Shown here in pieces: positions 12,877-26,453 of a DNA stretch of 64,000 bases. Made by a program: the position numbers and the translations under genes. The notes beneath the pieces are model-generated. The model saw nothing but the letters and a program-made list of their open reading frames with translations. It made no database searches and had not been told where the DNA came from. Source of the DNA: Hymenochaete sp. R1 (taxonomy: Eukaryota; Basidiomycota; Agaricomycetes; Hymenochaetales; Hymenochaetaceae); contig JAFREE010000012.1 in assembly GCA_019400425.1 (NCBI GenBank), forward strand, positions 186,001 through 250,000, written 5' to 3'. How positions within the stretch are numbered: the stretch's first letter is position 1; the number at the start of each line of letters is the position of its first letter.

Positions 12877-12900
12877 GCCAGTGCCAGTGCCAGTGCCAGC
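12877..12900. repeat. Tandem hexamer repeat (TGCCAG)
   Basis: Four adjacent TGCCAG units in non-coding DNA upstream of both flanking genes. Confidence 0.85.
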
Positions 12901-13040
12901 GCTACCGCAACTTAGTACCAGATACCAGATGACTCCAGCATGGAATATGAATGCGTGCGTGCGTGCGCTAGCACCGCCGAACATACACCATGCTCCTACA
13001 CCATGCACGCATTAAAACTAAACTCAAGGAAGGCCCGAAA

Positions 13041-13060
13041 TACTAGTACTAGTACTAGTA
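13041..13060. repeat. Tandem TACTAG repeat containing two AGTACT palindromes
   Basis: About three units of TACTAG in a row, so each junction forms the self-complementary hexamers ACTAGT and AGTACT. It lies at the centre of the AGTACT cluster. Confidence 0.9.
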
Positions 13061-15526
13061 AATACCTGGTATTCGGCGCTCCGAATTGCCTAAAGAGAAA
13101 TCGATAAGCCTGCGCCTTTCGTCCTTCCTGTCCTTCCGAGTCCGAGTCGCTCCTCCCTTATCGTCTTCGTCGTGTCGTGTCGTGTCATGGTGCATGTTCG
13201 CAGTGTTCGCCCATTAATATTCTAATTGTCACTAGTACTAGGACTTTGTTAGACGAAGAGAAGTCCTTCTAATTCCACGATTGCGACCACGACCACGACG
13301 CATAGCCGGTTCTTTTTTCTTTTCTTTCCTTTTCTTTTATTTGGGTTCGTAGTTCGTCATTCGTTAAAAAGACCCAGTCAAAAAGCAAACAAACACTAGT
13401 ACTGGTACTGGTACTATTGATCATGATCATGTGCGCTGTGATTAATGTTAGAAGTGGGATTCTTATAGATATCACGCCCAGAAGACGAGAACGTGGCGTG
13501 TCAGGAGCGTTTAGCGCCCTCTTGTGTCTTCCGTCTTCGATTGGCCCGTGTGATGAGTGCGTGAGTGAGTGCGTGAGGATGAGGATGAGGACAACGAGGG
13601 GGTACATAGGAAAGGAAATCAAATCAAATCAAATCATCTGTCAGTACTACTACTACCACTGCTACTACCAGTCCCTCGTTCCACAAACCTGTCGCCTGTC
13701 GGTGGGTGAGGTCATTCGAGCACTGAGCTGAGCCTGAACGTACCAGTACCAGTACTTACTATATCCGTACAATGGACATACCTTGCCTTGCGTGTGCATG
13801 TGTTAGAGGGGAGGGAGCCGGGAGAAGAAATACGAGTCGGCGTTGAATGTCTGTATTTCAATTTAATTTAATCTCGGGCCCCGACGAACATGGGTAACGG
13901 AGTTCTTTTCTTGGAAAATGGGAAAATGGGAAACTGGGGCCGTCCAAACTTAGGCACTGCTCAGTTAGGTGTACTGACCTCCACCATCCGCTAACCCAAA
14001 AACAGCACTCGATCGATCGGTTTGGTCTGGTCTCGCTGACTGCGCCTACCTATCTGCCATGCACCATACATACGCCTCTCCTTTCTTTTTGGGTGTGTCG
14101 TCCGCGCTCGCTGCGCTGCGCTCAACCACCACCATCAATGCTAAGAAAAGAAAAGAAACAAAAGAAAAATTCCGGAAAAACGAACGTGAAATTTCGGAAA
14201 CGGCGGATGCGGGGGTGGAATTGTGTGATTTGTGATTCATTACGTAGTCTGTAGTCAGGAGAGAGAGAGCCTTGCCGCGGACCTGATCCTGATGATGGGA
14301 CGCGTTGACCTAAATTTAAAGTTAGCCAAGAATAGACCGCGCTTGGTGCTGTTCCTTTTTTGGGGGTCCTGCCTCCCTGACCCTTATGATTTCCTTTCCT
14401 TTTCATTGGCGTTCGTCGATATAGGCCGACGGCGGCCGTGACGTTCTCTGACGACGGTCTTGGCACTTGACGGTCGGGTCCGACGAGATCCTTCGTTGCA
14501 GCCGCAGCTGCAGCTGTAGTGCCCAATACTACAGTAGTTATCAACGCAAAGGTCAAGAGTTGTGGCAATTGGCCTCGTTTGCCCGAGTGTATGATGGATG
14601 GTGTATGGTGTATGCGGACGAATGGAACTGCAAACGAGCTGTTTGTCCCTCTTCTTCTTTCGGACCGGGCCGGCGTTCATGTATGTTTGCGGAAGTGGGT
14701 GAGGCGTCAAGGGGTGGGCGGGCGCAATGTCAGGGTTGGAATGGTAGGACTACATTTTACGAGCGGATGGCGAGCTCCGATGTGAGACGAGGACGGGGGA
14801 TGAGCTGAGGTGAGAAACAAGCTTTTTTGTGGTTGTGTGTTTGTTTATTAGGGAGGATGATCGATCTGAATGTGAGATTATTTTTGTGGAAGAGATTGAC
14901 TGGGCAGGGCATGGAACGAGCAGAGAGTAGAGAGAGTGGACTGTCGTCGGGGATAAGTTGTCAAGATAACGCGCGGGTGATGTAAGAGCTTGAAATAGAT
15001 TAGGGTCAGAGAATGAATTGAGAGCGTGGGCGAGGAGTGTGTGTGTGGAAGGCGTGGGGGGACAAGGTTAAGGGAAAAAGGAAAAGGGAGTGAATGGGAG
15101 AAGGGACGGATAGAAGGTGGAGATGTGCTTGGCACGGATACATGATCGTTATTTTTATTTTCAATATTAATGGAATTAGCCGGACGACGAGGATGAGGAT
15201 GATGAGACACGACTGGTCCCGTGGTTTCAGTCACTCAGTACTTCAGTTGGTCTCTGCAAAGGTTTCGACAACTTGAGGCAGGGCTAGACTGAGGGCGTGT
15301 TGAGTGGCACATCATCTTGTCTGAAAAAGGAGATTTGAAACGAGTCTGGGTAAAAATGGGGAAATGCTATCGACGACGTCTACATAAATTTAGAAAGAGA
15401 GAGAGAGAAAGGAAATATCTATTTTCTATTTTTCTATTTTAAAATATCTCGCTTTTTCCCGCGGTCACTCGCTGCTGCCTCTCCTCGCCTCTTCTTCGTC
15501 CTGCTCCCTTGCTCTCTCTCTTACCA

Positions 15527-15658
15527 ATGGTCCAGCAACAGCATCATCATCATCATCATGCTCATGCACACACAACACGCACACACGCATCGACTATGCA
15601 TTCATCACCCACCGAACGCAAACGAGTCCAGAGGCTGTGGAGGGTAAAACGCCATTAA
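15527..15658 (+). other. Upstream open reading frame with a His-rich start
   Basis: A 43-codon frame (MVQQQHHHHHHAHAH..., ending VKRH) lies about 240 bases before the main start at 15897. It cannot be joined in frame to the main coding region with the splice sites I can see, so it is best read as an upstream open frame in the leader, or as chance. Transcript evidence is lacking. Confidence 0.4.
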
Positions 15659-15896
15659 TATGGGAGAATAGTGTGTCTATTCTTATTGCGTGCCATTAGG
15701 AGATCTCTTAGGTATGTAAGGCGGCTGGTGTAAAAAAGGGATGCCAAGCCAAATTCCTCGCCCTTCGGTTTCACTCCATCTTTTTTTCGGAAAGAATAAC
15801 ACACATCACTATCACTAACTACCCTCTGCTGCACTCCCTTCCCCCTCCCCTCTTTGTCTCTCTCCATCACTAACTCTGCCCTTCTCCTCCTCTTCA

Positions 15897-17836
15897 ATGA
15901 ACACTCCCCCATTCTCAGACGTCTCCCCTCCCGGTAACTCTCCAGGTATCTTGCTCTGTTTCGTATCGCTGATCTGCTCCATCTCATCATCACTCCTTCT
16001 CCGTACCAGCAGCCGTCGCCTTGGCCGGCGTCGATGCCGAGGACGTTCGTCAGCTCTACACCTCCTCCTGGCATGCCTTGGACACCCAACCTCCTCCGAC
16101 CATCCGCGAGATCTTGGCTGCATACAAAGCCAAAGGGGATGGCGACCGCGAGATGCTCATTGCCATGCTTCAGGCGAAGAGTGCTGAAGACCAGGTACGT
16201 TATCTCTCTCCCAAGCCTATTCTCTATCCGCCGGTCTAACGTACTATTTCGTACCCTCCTTGCTTCCCGCCGCCCGATGGTTTCCCGTTGCCTTGCTTCG
16301 TGGCGTGGCGTGATGATGTGCATTGTTATATCGTTCACAAACCGCCCTCGCGTCTCACCTCGATGTGGCGAATCTGGCAAATCACCCGCAACTTGGAACC
16401 CATCTATCTATCTATCCATACAACAACAGCGCATAGCATCACAAGCCGCCCTCAGACGAACAATGCTCGAAATAACACAGGCAGCCGAATCGGAGCCGGT
16501 GCCCACTTCGCCCGTTGTGCACCCGCAACACGCAAATCCGAGTTATACGCATCACCCACAAGTCGGTCATTCTAGTTACGGACCAAGCCAGCTTGCTCTT
16601 TCACATACTGCACACGCCGCTGCAAGTCCGAGTCCGAGAGCGTCGCATATGAATGGCTCGTATGTGACGGGACATACAAGCTCACGACATCCGCACACTC
16701 AGGTGAATGGTCATGGATATTCGTATCCGCATTCAAGCACGTATTCGCATCGGATTGAGAGGTCTCCTGATTTGGAGGGCGAAGGGAGGTCGACTTCGGC
16801 TGTTGTTTCGCCCGGGGGGCACCAACGGAAGCATTCATACACTTCGACCTACCAACACGGGGAAAGCTCATCACAAACACGCCATTCTGTCCAGACTCCA
16901 CAATACTCAAGCTCGAGGGCTCCTTTTACAAATAATCAAACTCAGCTTGACGAAAGAGACCGTAGAAAACGAGTAAGGAGATCGGTGTCTCCGCCTCCGC
17001 CGCCTCCCTTGAACGGATCTTCGTACTCCCGGATTGCACCTACGTCTTATGCATCATCATCATCTAACGCAAATGGAATGCTCAAATTGCGCGAGACTTC
17101 ACCTCTAGCGCGATCAGCACCCGCGACCTCTTCTCAAGCAGCACCTGCTTCTACCTCAGCTTCAGGCTACTCACAAGCTCGAGATTATGCGCAACCAAAA
17201 ATGAGGACCGATCAGCCGTCCTCTTACGGAGACGTACGGTATTCGTCAAACGCACCCGCGAGGGGCACAAAACGCGACCACGAAAGCGACGAGATGGAAG
17301 TCGACGGACAGGGAACGGGGTCAGGATCAGGATCAGGAGCGCCACCCTCCAGAAGAGGATCAGCATCAAACGGTTATTCCTCCACACCACGCGCACACGG
17401 AGAAAGCCCGAATCGAAGCGGAGACGAAAGTGGGTCGACGACACGGGCGAGTCCGCGGTCTAATAACTACCAAACGCAGGAATCCTTGGAAAAAGAACGA
17501 GAACGCGAACGCGAACGGGACGCCCGGATGCCGATCAACTCTCTCCTCTCCTCGTACTCGTCGCAGAATGAAAGCGCGAGCGCAGACGGTCATCCAACTC
17601 CTAACGCATCTTCCGTACCGAAACGCACGAACTCGTCGTCCAAGCCTTCACCCCCTCCTCCTGCGTCCTCTTCCGGCGCTTCCCAACATCAACAGCAGCA
17701 GCAGCCCGGCGCTCGGGAACGCGAACTGGAACGGTGGGACGCGGTGCTGAAGGGTGCCCAGCGGGGACGAGGGTCGGTTTCTGGATCTTCTGGGGACGGC
17801 AGAAGCTCGAAGGAGCGGGAGACGCCGACTCGATGA
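15897..17836 (+). CDS. Largely disordered protein with a short conserved fungal N-terminal domain
   Basis: Three exons. Starting at the ATG at 15897 and splicing GTATCT..CAG gives MNTPPFSDVSPPGNSPAAVA, running into ALAGVDAEDVRQLYTSSWHA and IREILAAYKAKGDGDREMLI; a second intron (GTACGT..CAG) leads into RIASQAALRRTMLEIT. These first 90 or so residues look helical and conserved; I recall similar openings in uncharacterised fungal proteins. The remaining 450 or so residues are low complexity: Ser/His/Tyr-rich, a basic patch RDRRKRVRRSVSPPPPPP that could be a nuclear signal, an acidic HESDEMEVDG, a KERERERERDAR run, MPINSLLSS, and a poly-Gln. No DNA-binding domain is visible. A nuclear regulatory role is only a guess from composition. 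It sits alone in an 11 kb gene-poor block, as some fungal regulators do. Confidence 0.75.
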
Positions 17837-18328
17837 GAGGGTCATAGCCATAACCTTAACGGCACGGGACCGTCCTTCGTTCATGAATATTTTCTTGGCT
17901 TTCTTGGTCTCATATGCATGATGAACGGCTGAACAGCGACGGGGAACGGAACGCGTGAAGGCAATGTTCAGGACTAGGGACGGTGTAGGAGGGAGGAACA
18001 TATTATCCGCACGTCATCTGCATCTGGTATCTATCTATATCCACATCCACTTCCACATCCATCCCTTCTTCTACAAAATGTATTCGGTTCACCGGCACTG
18101 GCACTGGCACTGGCTTTGTTTTGTTTTGTTTTGGTTCTATTCATGACACGGTCTTAAGAGCCTTACGCTTTCTCTTTCTTGAGATTTGGAAAAAGCGGCC
18201 TCCCCATTCCATCCCTATCCCTTCTCTTTCATTTCGCTTCACATCGTGTGCACACATGCATACACATACAATCTCTGTATTCTAACCTCGCCGCTAACTT
18301 AATGTACGAGTCTGGTTGTAACCTCTCA

Positions 18329-18343
18329 CCCCCCCCCCCCCCC
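18329..18343. repeat. Homopolymer tract (15 C)
   Basis: An uninterrupted run of 15 C in the non-coding DNA downstream of the disordered-protein gene. Confidence 0.9.
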
Positions 18344-19340
18344 TCTGTTTTGCTCCCTTAACTTACGTCGGGAACTCTTCTCTTCCTTTGTTCGATCTGA
18401 TTTCATTTTCGGATTTCGATTTTGGGTGTCTTCTCTGTCGCTGTCTCTGTTTTTGTTTTTGTTTCCTCGTTTCTTACTTCTTTCTTCTTACTTCCTTACG
18501 TCGAGCGTCGAACGTCTTTCTATCTCCGCCTTTGTCCTTTGTCCTTTGTCTTCTTTTCATCCCCTCCTTTCTTTTTTCTTTTCTCCTTTCTTTCTTTCTT
18601 CATTCTTTTTCTTTTTTCTTTCCCTTGTATATCTATCTACATCTGTAACACATATACAGTACTGGGCGGAGTCTCGAGTCTCGAGTTTTGAGTAGCGCAA
18701 TCGTCACTTGGGAAAACAAAACACAAAACACAAAACGTAACACGCACACACAAGACATAAAAACATAAACTGAAAAAGTGAGTAACGAGTTTCTCGTTGT
18801 GGCTGCTTTTACACGTCCCGCCCGGATCCCGTCAGATGGCGGGCAAGGGGCAACGATACGATACTAGTTCTCGCTCAAAGAATAAACGACGGTGAACGTG
18901 TCGGGGCCGTTTTCATGTATAGCAGCAGCAGCAGCAGCAACAGCGAAAACAATATTAATGGGCTTCTTTTCCTCTTGAAATTCTTCCTGTGCTCCGTGCT
19001 GGTACTCGATTCGATTCTCTGCACCATTGCATCTTTGCATCTTTAAAGCTCTTCCGCCGATGATGTCTAAGATCTTGCTTATGATCTCACGTATGATAAG
19101 TACAGTGTAGCTGTGACCCGCTATGTCCGTCTGATGTCCGTTGATAGTTCGATGTTCCGATGCTTTGATACGTTGATACTTTGATTCGATATGAGACGCA
19201 GAGTCAAAAAAGATCAATGTAATGATATGATAATGATAATCATTTCCCATATGATATGCATACTAGTAGTATCACCGAACACGAACACGAACACAGACAC
19301 ACGAACACACGAACACTCTACCCAGCTCAGTTCGGAGATA

Positions 19341-19452
19341 GTGTCAGTGTCAGTGTCAGTGATTGTCAACATAGACATAAACGTGAATACGAATATGAAT
19401 ATGAATACTAATGTACGTGTAAATGACAATGACAATGACAACGACAATGACG
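19341..19452. repeat. Two neighbouring hexamer repeats (GTGTCA-type and AATGAC-type)
   Basis: Three copies of GTGTCA start at 19341, and about five AATGAC/AACGAC units lie at 19422-19452. Between them are GAATAT/GAATAC-like units. The open frames crossing them (Val-Ser or Asp-Asn repeats) follow from the repeats and are not treated as genes. Confidence 0.8.
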
Positions 19453-19745
19453 TCGAATTCAAAATTACTGCTACTAAAACCCCGTCCCGTCTTACCGAAG
19501 TTACCGTGACTAGTGATGCAGATGATGGCTTCAAAGGAATCAAGGTAGCTTGAACTTGAGGAACCCAGAGTCGTTGGTGTTGGTGAGCCACGAGCCAGTG
19601 TCACTGACAGTAGAGATTGAGATTGATATCATATCTCCTGTTCAAGTTGGGATGACTGCCAGTGACGCTGGTACTTCGTACTGTCCGTATTTCGTCTTCC
19701 GAGGGTTTTCAAGTTCCCTCTTCATGGGGATAGGGATACGGCCGT

Positions 19746-19778
19746 ACGCGTGTGAGGAGAACATCCTCGCACACGCGT
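19746..19778. repeat. Inverted repeat with paired ACGCGT sites
   Basis: Left arm ACGCGTGTGAGGA (19746-19758), five-base loop, right arm TCCTCGCACACGCGT (19764-19778). The arms pair except for a two-base bulge. Each arm carries ACGCGT, the MluI cell-cycle box bound by MBF-type factors in yeasts. Whether it is regulatory here is unknown. Confidence 0.7.
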
Positions 19779-21789
19779 GCTCGCCTTTACATTTACGGGA
19801 GCGGGAACAAGTGTAATCAATGACGTAAGATTGTACGGGATGAGCTGAAAATAGAGTTGACCGCCTTCCTTCCGCTCTGCTTTCTTACTTTCTAACTTCC
19901 TACGGCGTCCACGTCCACTCTGGTAATATCAACTTAATCATTACTGTGACCGAATGACCGAGGGCTATTATTTTTCTTACTTACGGCGTCTAATCGGATA
20001 GTGGTCGAGACAAATACTGATAGAGAGATGGGCGGGCATCGCCAGGTCGGAGCAACTTGAAGTCGGGTTGAGGCTCTGCTCTGATACGGACTCGTACAGT
20101 ACTGGTCACGGTGACAGACAACACCGCGCTGCGCTGGGATGGACAATACAAAGGAACGAATTTCCAACGAAAACGCGACTCGGAGGCCCGGGAACCAGCC
20201 ACCTACAATTCTCACTCTCACTCTCACTCGCTCCATATTCCGAATCAGTACAATACAAGCTGTGCCGTTCTCGCATCGATTCCCAGTCTCGCAGCAAGCT
20301 TTTCTTGATCAACTGATCGCTTCCAGAGGAGGTCTCACAAACACGCTTTTCGGTGAATAATCGCCATCCGTTCGTCCATTCGTTTATCTATCCATCCATC
20401 CATCATTATCACCGCCCTCCTTCGATGACAAGCATAGCACGCACCAGTACACGTACAACCACCTATTACCTATACTATGCCACCGGCGAACAGAGCAGAA
20501 CGGATGGGATGGGCAAAAAAATAGATGGCTCTCGAATAAGCTGCGCTGCGTACGTTTTACTCCCCTCGGGGGTTTCAAACGGACGGACGGAAGACACTGG
20601 GCCGGCAACGGCGACTTAACAAAGGGTTTCTACAGTACTACTACTGCGTGTGCGTCAGGAATATTCTCTGGTGACCACGCAGCAGCCATTTGGTGCTCAA
20701 GACTAACTACTCCCGTGTTTCTCCCGTAGACAAAGATAGCGCAACCAGTTTTTGGCCCGTAACCCCGACTGTCCGTGACGCGAAGCGGCTCCGAGGATTC
20801 AGCTCGCTCGATGGTGGAATTGGATTTTCAGGCCACCGGTCCCCGGTTCCCGATGCACGACACCTAAAAAAAGATAGAAAGGAACGAATGGTGAGCAGTG
20901 ACGGCAAACCGAGATCACCATCTTCCGAAGTATTGTTTCAGTTGAGTTGAAGTTCTTTTTTGTTTGACTTCCTGCCGCGCAGGAGAAAGATCACGATCGC
21001 ACTCGTAATTGACTGTACAACACACCATACCCACACGTTCGCGCAGACGCTCTCACGTCCGTTGATCTCGACCTTCTTTCGACTCCCTATTGATCGGTCT
21101 ATCACGATGTCTATGAGGCTAACTTTCTTTTGACCTCGCAGTATACAGGTGGGTGAGAGAAAAGAAGCCAGGAAGAACTGTGATTACGCAAAGCGGTGGA
21201 AGGATAAGGATGGTTAGAGTTTCGGATACTCATATTGGAAGATGTGCTGATTGATATGCCACAGCACGGAGCACCAGTCGGGAGGGCGGATACTTATCCG
21301 GAACTGATGATAGCTGGGAACTGTTCTTTTACCACTCAAACGCGAGACTCTCTTCTCAGTACTGGTGCTATGCTTGGTGCTGTTGGAGTCTTTTGTTCAA
21401 GAAAAGGCTTACCGAATCACATCCTAGCCGCCAAAATCTCTCCGATATACTATTTTTGGAGGTAGAAGGCGGGGAGCCTCATAACAAGTCTACAAGTATG
21501 AGCGTCTAATACTCAGCTGCGACTTCGCCCGCTAGGATGGGAAATGTCTGGTCCCCGGAAGTGATGCGGAGGATGCTGCGTGCTCGTTAGAACAGGGGGT
21601 GCCCGTGCGCAGTTGGATGTGAGCGCAGCTTCCCATTATGACTTGACTGCGATTCCGGGGCAGGCGGAGGGCTTTCTTCCTCCTTTCACCACTTCGTTTC
21701 ACACTCACAGTAAGTCACATCTTTGAGACGAGGCGAAACAGGATATTGACAATGAACTTTGAGCCTGCAATTAATCTGAGTCAACAAGG

Positions 21790-23089
21790 ATGGATTCGTG
21801 GACACTCGTCACGCAGTTGATTGGGGGCTCATGGCTAGGGGCCTCAGAAGCGCAGTCAGGCGTTGTGCAAGATGATAAAAAGGCGACTGGGGACGACGCA
21901 CCTCTCAGCTTGCGTAGTGAGATCGGAACGGCGTGCTCTCAGGATTCGAAGTCCAATGCAACATCTCCTTATCACCCGAAGCAGCCAACTCCTATAAAAA
22001 TGGATAATTCGAACTTTGACAGACAGTTTCCATCGCAGGCTCCCAGTCCAGGCCCTCGACGCTCCAGAAATCGTAACCGGAAACCCAGACACCGAGCCGC
22101 AAAGGCAATCGAAAATTGCGATGCGCCTATTTACTGCTTCCCACCTTCCACAAGAGTTCATTACATCCGATCCCATTTCGAAGCAAACAAAGCGATCATA
22201 GATATGCTCCCCTCGTTTCAGTGGTCGATTGCAGGCGGAGGCAATGGGCCGGGAAATGGTGGTCAGAGAATCGTAGGGCTCGACATGGAGTGGAAGCCTT
22301 CGCCTCCTGGGAAGGGTAGATGGGACACTCCTGTTGCTCTGGTGCAGGTGGCATCAAAGGATACCGTCCTTTTACTCCAACTAAGTAAAATGAAAGGCAC
22401 GCTCTTTACTGTTGTAAATGCTATCCAGAGAATTCATATTCCTTTACACCAGCCTTCCCCGTTGTTCTCGGAGACCTTCTCTGCGATTCGCGTATTCTCA
22501 AAGTCGGTGTGGACATACTGAGTACGTGCATTGATTCACATTTCCCGTAAAGGAGAGCAATATCTCACCTAAGGCAAACAAAAGACGATATGAAGCGCCT
22601 TCGATGTTCATACCCATGTGCGACACCCAAAATTCGTTCATGTATCGAGCTCTCCTTTCTCGCCCGAACTCTCGAAGAGGAGCGTTGGACAGGACCCAAA
22701 ACGGAGCTCATAAGCTTGCAAAGGCTCGTACTAGCATACGAAGGCCGTCTGCTGAGTAAGGAACATACCGTGCGGGCGGGGAATTGGGAAGCCGACTTGG
22801 ACGATCGTCAGAGAACCTGTACGTGTCCTTTCCGTTAACCGGAGGCCTGTGCAACTGAAGTCATAGCTCACGACCGCTTTCTTTACATGACTAAATAGAC
22901 GCAGCGAACGACGCTCATTCATCCTATGCGGTTGCGCAGCACCTCTTTTCTCATGCTGCACATTCCACGTGCAGCGAGGCTGAGGGAGGTGACGGTCCAC
23001 CATCAAAACTCAACGGGATAGCTTTCGATGTCGAGAGCGCATACCAAGTACTTCCACGTACCATTGTGACTGATGAGATTACCCTTTGA
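21790..23089 (+). CDS. WRN-type 3'-5' exonuclease domain protein
   Basis: DEDDy exonuclease of the Werner/RNase D superfamily, which removes nucleotides from DNA or RNA 3' ends. At least four exons. The first ATG is 21790; MDNSNFDRQF further in is an alternative start after a weakly conserved lead. A basic stretch (RRSRNRNRKPRHR) precedes the domain. Catalytic blocks are all present after splicing: VGLDMEWKP (Exo I Asp and Glu), KVGVDILNDMKRL (Exo II Asp) and YAANDAHSSYAVAQHL (Exo III Tyr and Asp). Other support is DTPVALVQVASKDTVLLLQL and ARTLEEERWTGP. No helicase domain is present, so it is the stand-alone type. The junction after QLSKMK fits the family best with a GC-AG intron. It is likely active, unlike the REX4-like protein at 6.6-8.1 kb. 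Confidence 0.88.
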
Positions 23090-23989
23090 TCCTGCTACTC
23101 TGCGATATGCACGCATTTTGACTGTCTCACTATACGATGCTGAAGAAGTGCCCTGTGTGTCAATGATGTCTTGTAGAGATAGTGGAAGAAAAATGGTGTT
23201 TCGTTTACTAAATGTAATTAGCAGCTCAATATCCAGGCCCGCAATCGGCCCGTAATATACCTACCTACCGAGTCAAACCAATATTAGCCATTTCTTTCAA
23301 AAGTCCACTAAATTTCATTTCATCGAATGTCCCACTTTTCCTGAAACACGTCCCCCTACGCGAAGCATTTACATTCGTGTTTCGGCATTGGCTAGTGCAG
23401 TTAGTGCCTACAAGACGCAAGCCAGCATGAAAGAAGTAAGCGATAAAGGGGAACTCGGGACGATATATCCGTAATGTACAAGGCGACTCTAACCCTCTTA
23501 CCGAATGAACCGAACAACCATTGGACAAAAGAAGAAGCTTCGAATAAAAAAACATAGGCGTTGTGGGTGCCGCGGAGTCGGCAGTCCAGCGTGTCCTCGG
23601 AAGGAATGAACTTGAAAGCGAATGTGGGGGTACGGAAAAGCGGGAAGAGAAAATTGCGGGACTGAAGCTGGGACTCTGTGAGGAGCGTGGGCTAAATCAA
23701 GGCCCTCAACGTAAACCAAAGCCAAGGACTATCGCTTCAAAAAAGATCCAGATCTCTTTGGCTGCGTTTAAGCGTTTCAGATCTAAGCGGTCATAGTGCC
23801 AATAATGCCAATCAATGGAATGGAATGGAGCGTCATACAAAGGAATCCGAAATGAGCCGAACATCGGGAAATACGAATGAAAAGGCCTTTCGAAGCGAAA
23901 GGATATGAAAAACAGGGTAGAGGAGACAAAGGGGTCGATCCACTTGGGCAACTCGTCAAATCCTCCGGATTGGGCGTGGATATCGTTAG
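23090..23989. other. Intergenic spacer between convergent genes
   Basis: About 900 bases between the 3' ends of the exonuclease and chitinase genes. Several short open frames exist on both strands, but none has a recognisable domain or a consistent exon chain. Confidence 0.5.

Positions 23990-26453
<2,464 letters not shown>

Larger units (their letters stand above)
10658..15896. other. 5.2 kb gene-poor region between biotin synthase and the disordered-protein gene
   Basis: No complete gene was recognised on either strand. The region holds many short tandem repeats, a cluster of AGTACT/ACTAGT palindromes (12.6-13.8 kb), coding-like fragments on the plus strand (11.2-12.3 kb), and a pyrimidine-rich leader with a short upstream open frame just before 15.9 kb. 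The flanking genes diverge, so it contains both promoters. Its length is unusual next to the few hundred bases that separate most other genes here. Confidence 0.7.
17837..21789. other. 4 kb gene-poor region with simple repeats
   Basis: No gene was recognised on either strand. It contains a 15-base C run (18329-18343), a long T/C-rich tract (about 18.4-18.65 kb) that makes spurious Phe/Ser/Leu open frames, GTGTCA and AATGAC tandem repeats near 19.35-19.45 kb, a near-perfect hairpin with two ACGCGT sites (19746-19778), and isolated AGTACT hexamers. Confidence 0.65.

Noticed and set aside
14122..14568. Minus-strand frame with a signal-peptide-like start (PQLLTFALITTVVLGTTAAA)
   Set aside because: It begins at a non-ATG codon, has no recognisable domain, and lies in repeat-rich gene-poor DNA.
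15897..16187. Unspliced 96-codon frame from 15897 as a separate gene
   Set aside because: Its start is the true start of the disordered-protein gene, but the rest crosses an intron; splicing at GTATCT..CAG restores the conserved N-terminal domain.
18388..18695. Overlapping Phe/Ser/Leu-rich plus-strand frames that look like membrane proteins
   Set aside because: They exist in all three frames at once because the DNA is a T/C-rich tract; composition, not coding, explains them.
19191..19604. Frames with Asp-Asn or Val-Ser repeats on both strands
   Set aside because: They are products of tandem AATGAC and GTGTCA repeats, and both strands are open equally.
21235..21465. 76-codon plus-strand frame upstream of the exonuclease
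   Set aside because: No domain, no exon chain into the exonuclease, and length within chance expectation.
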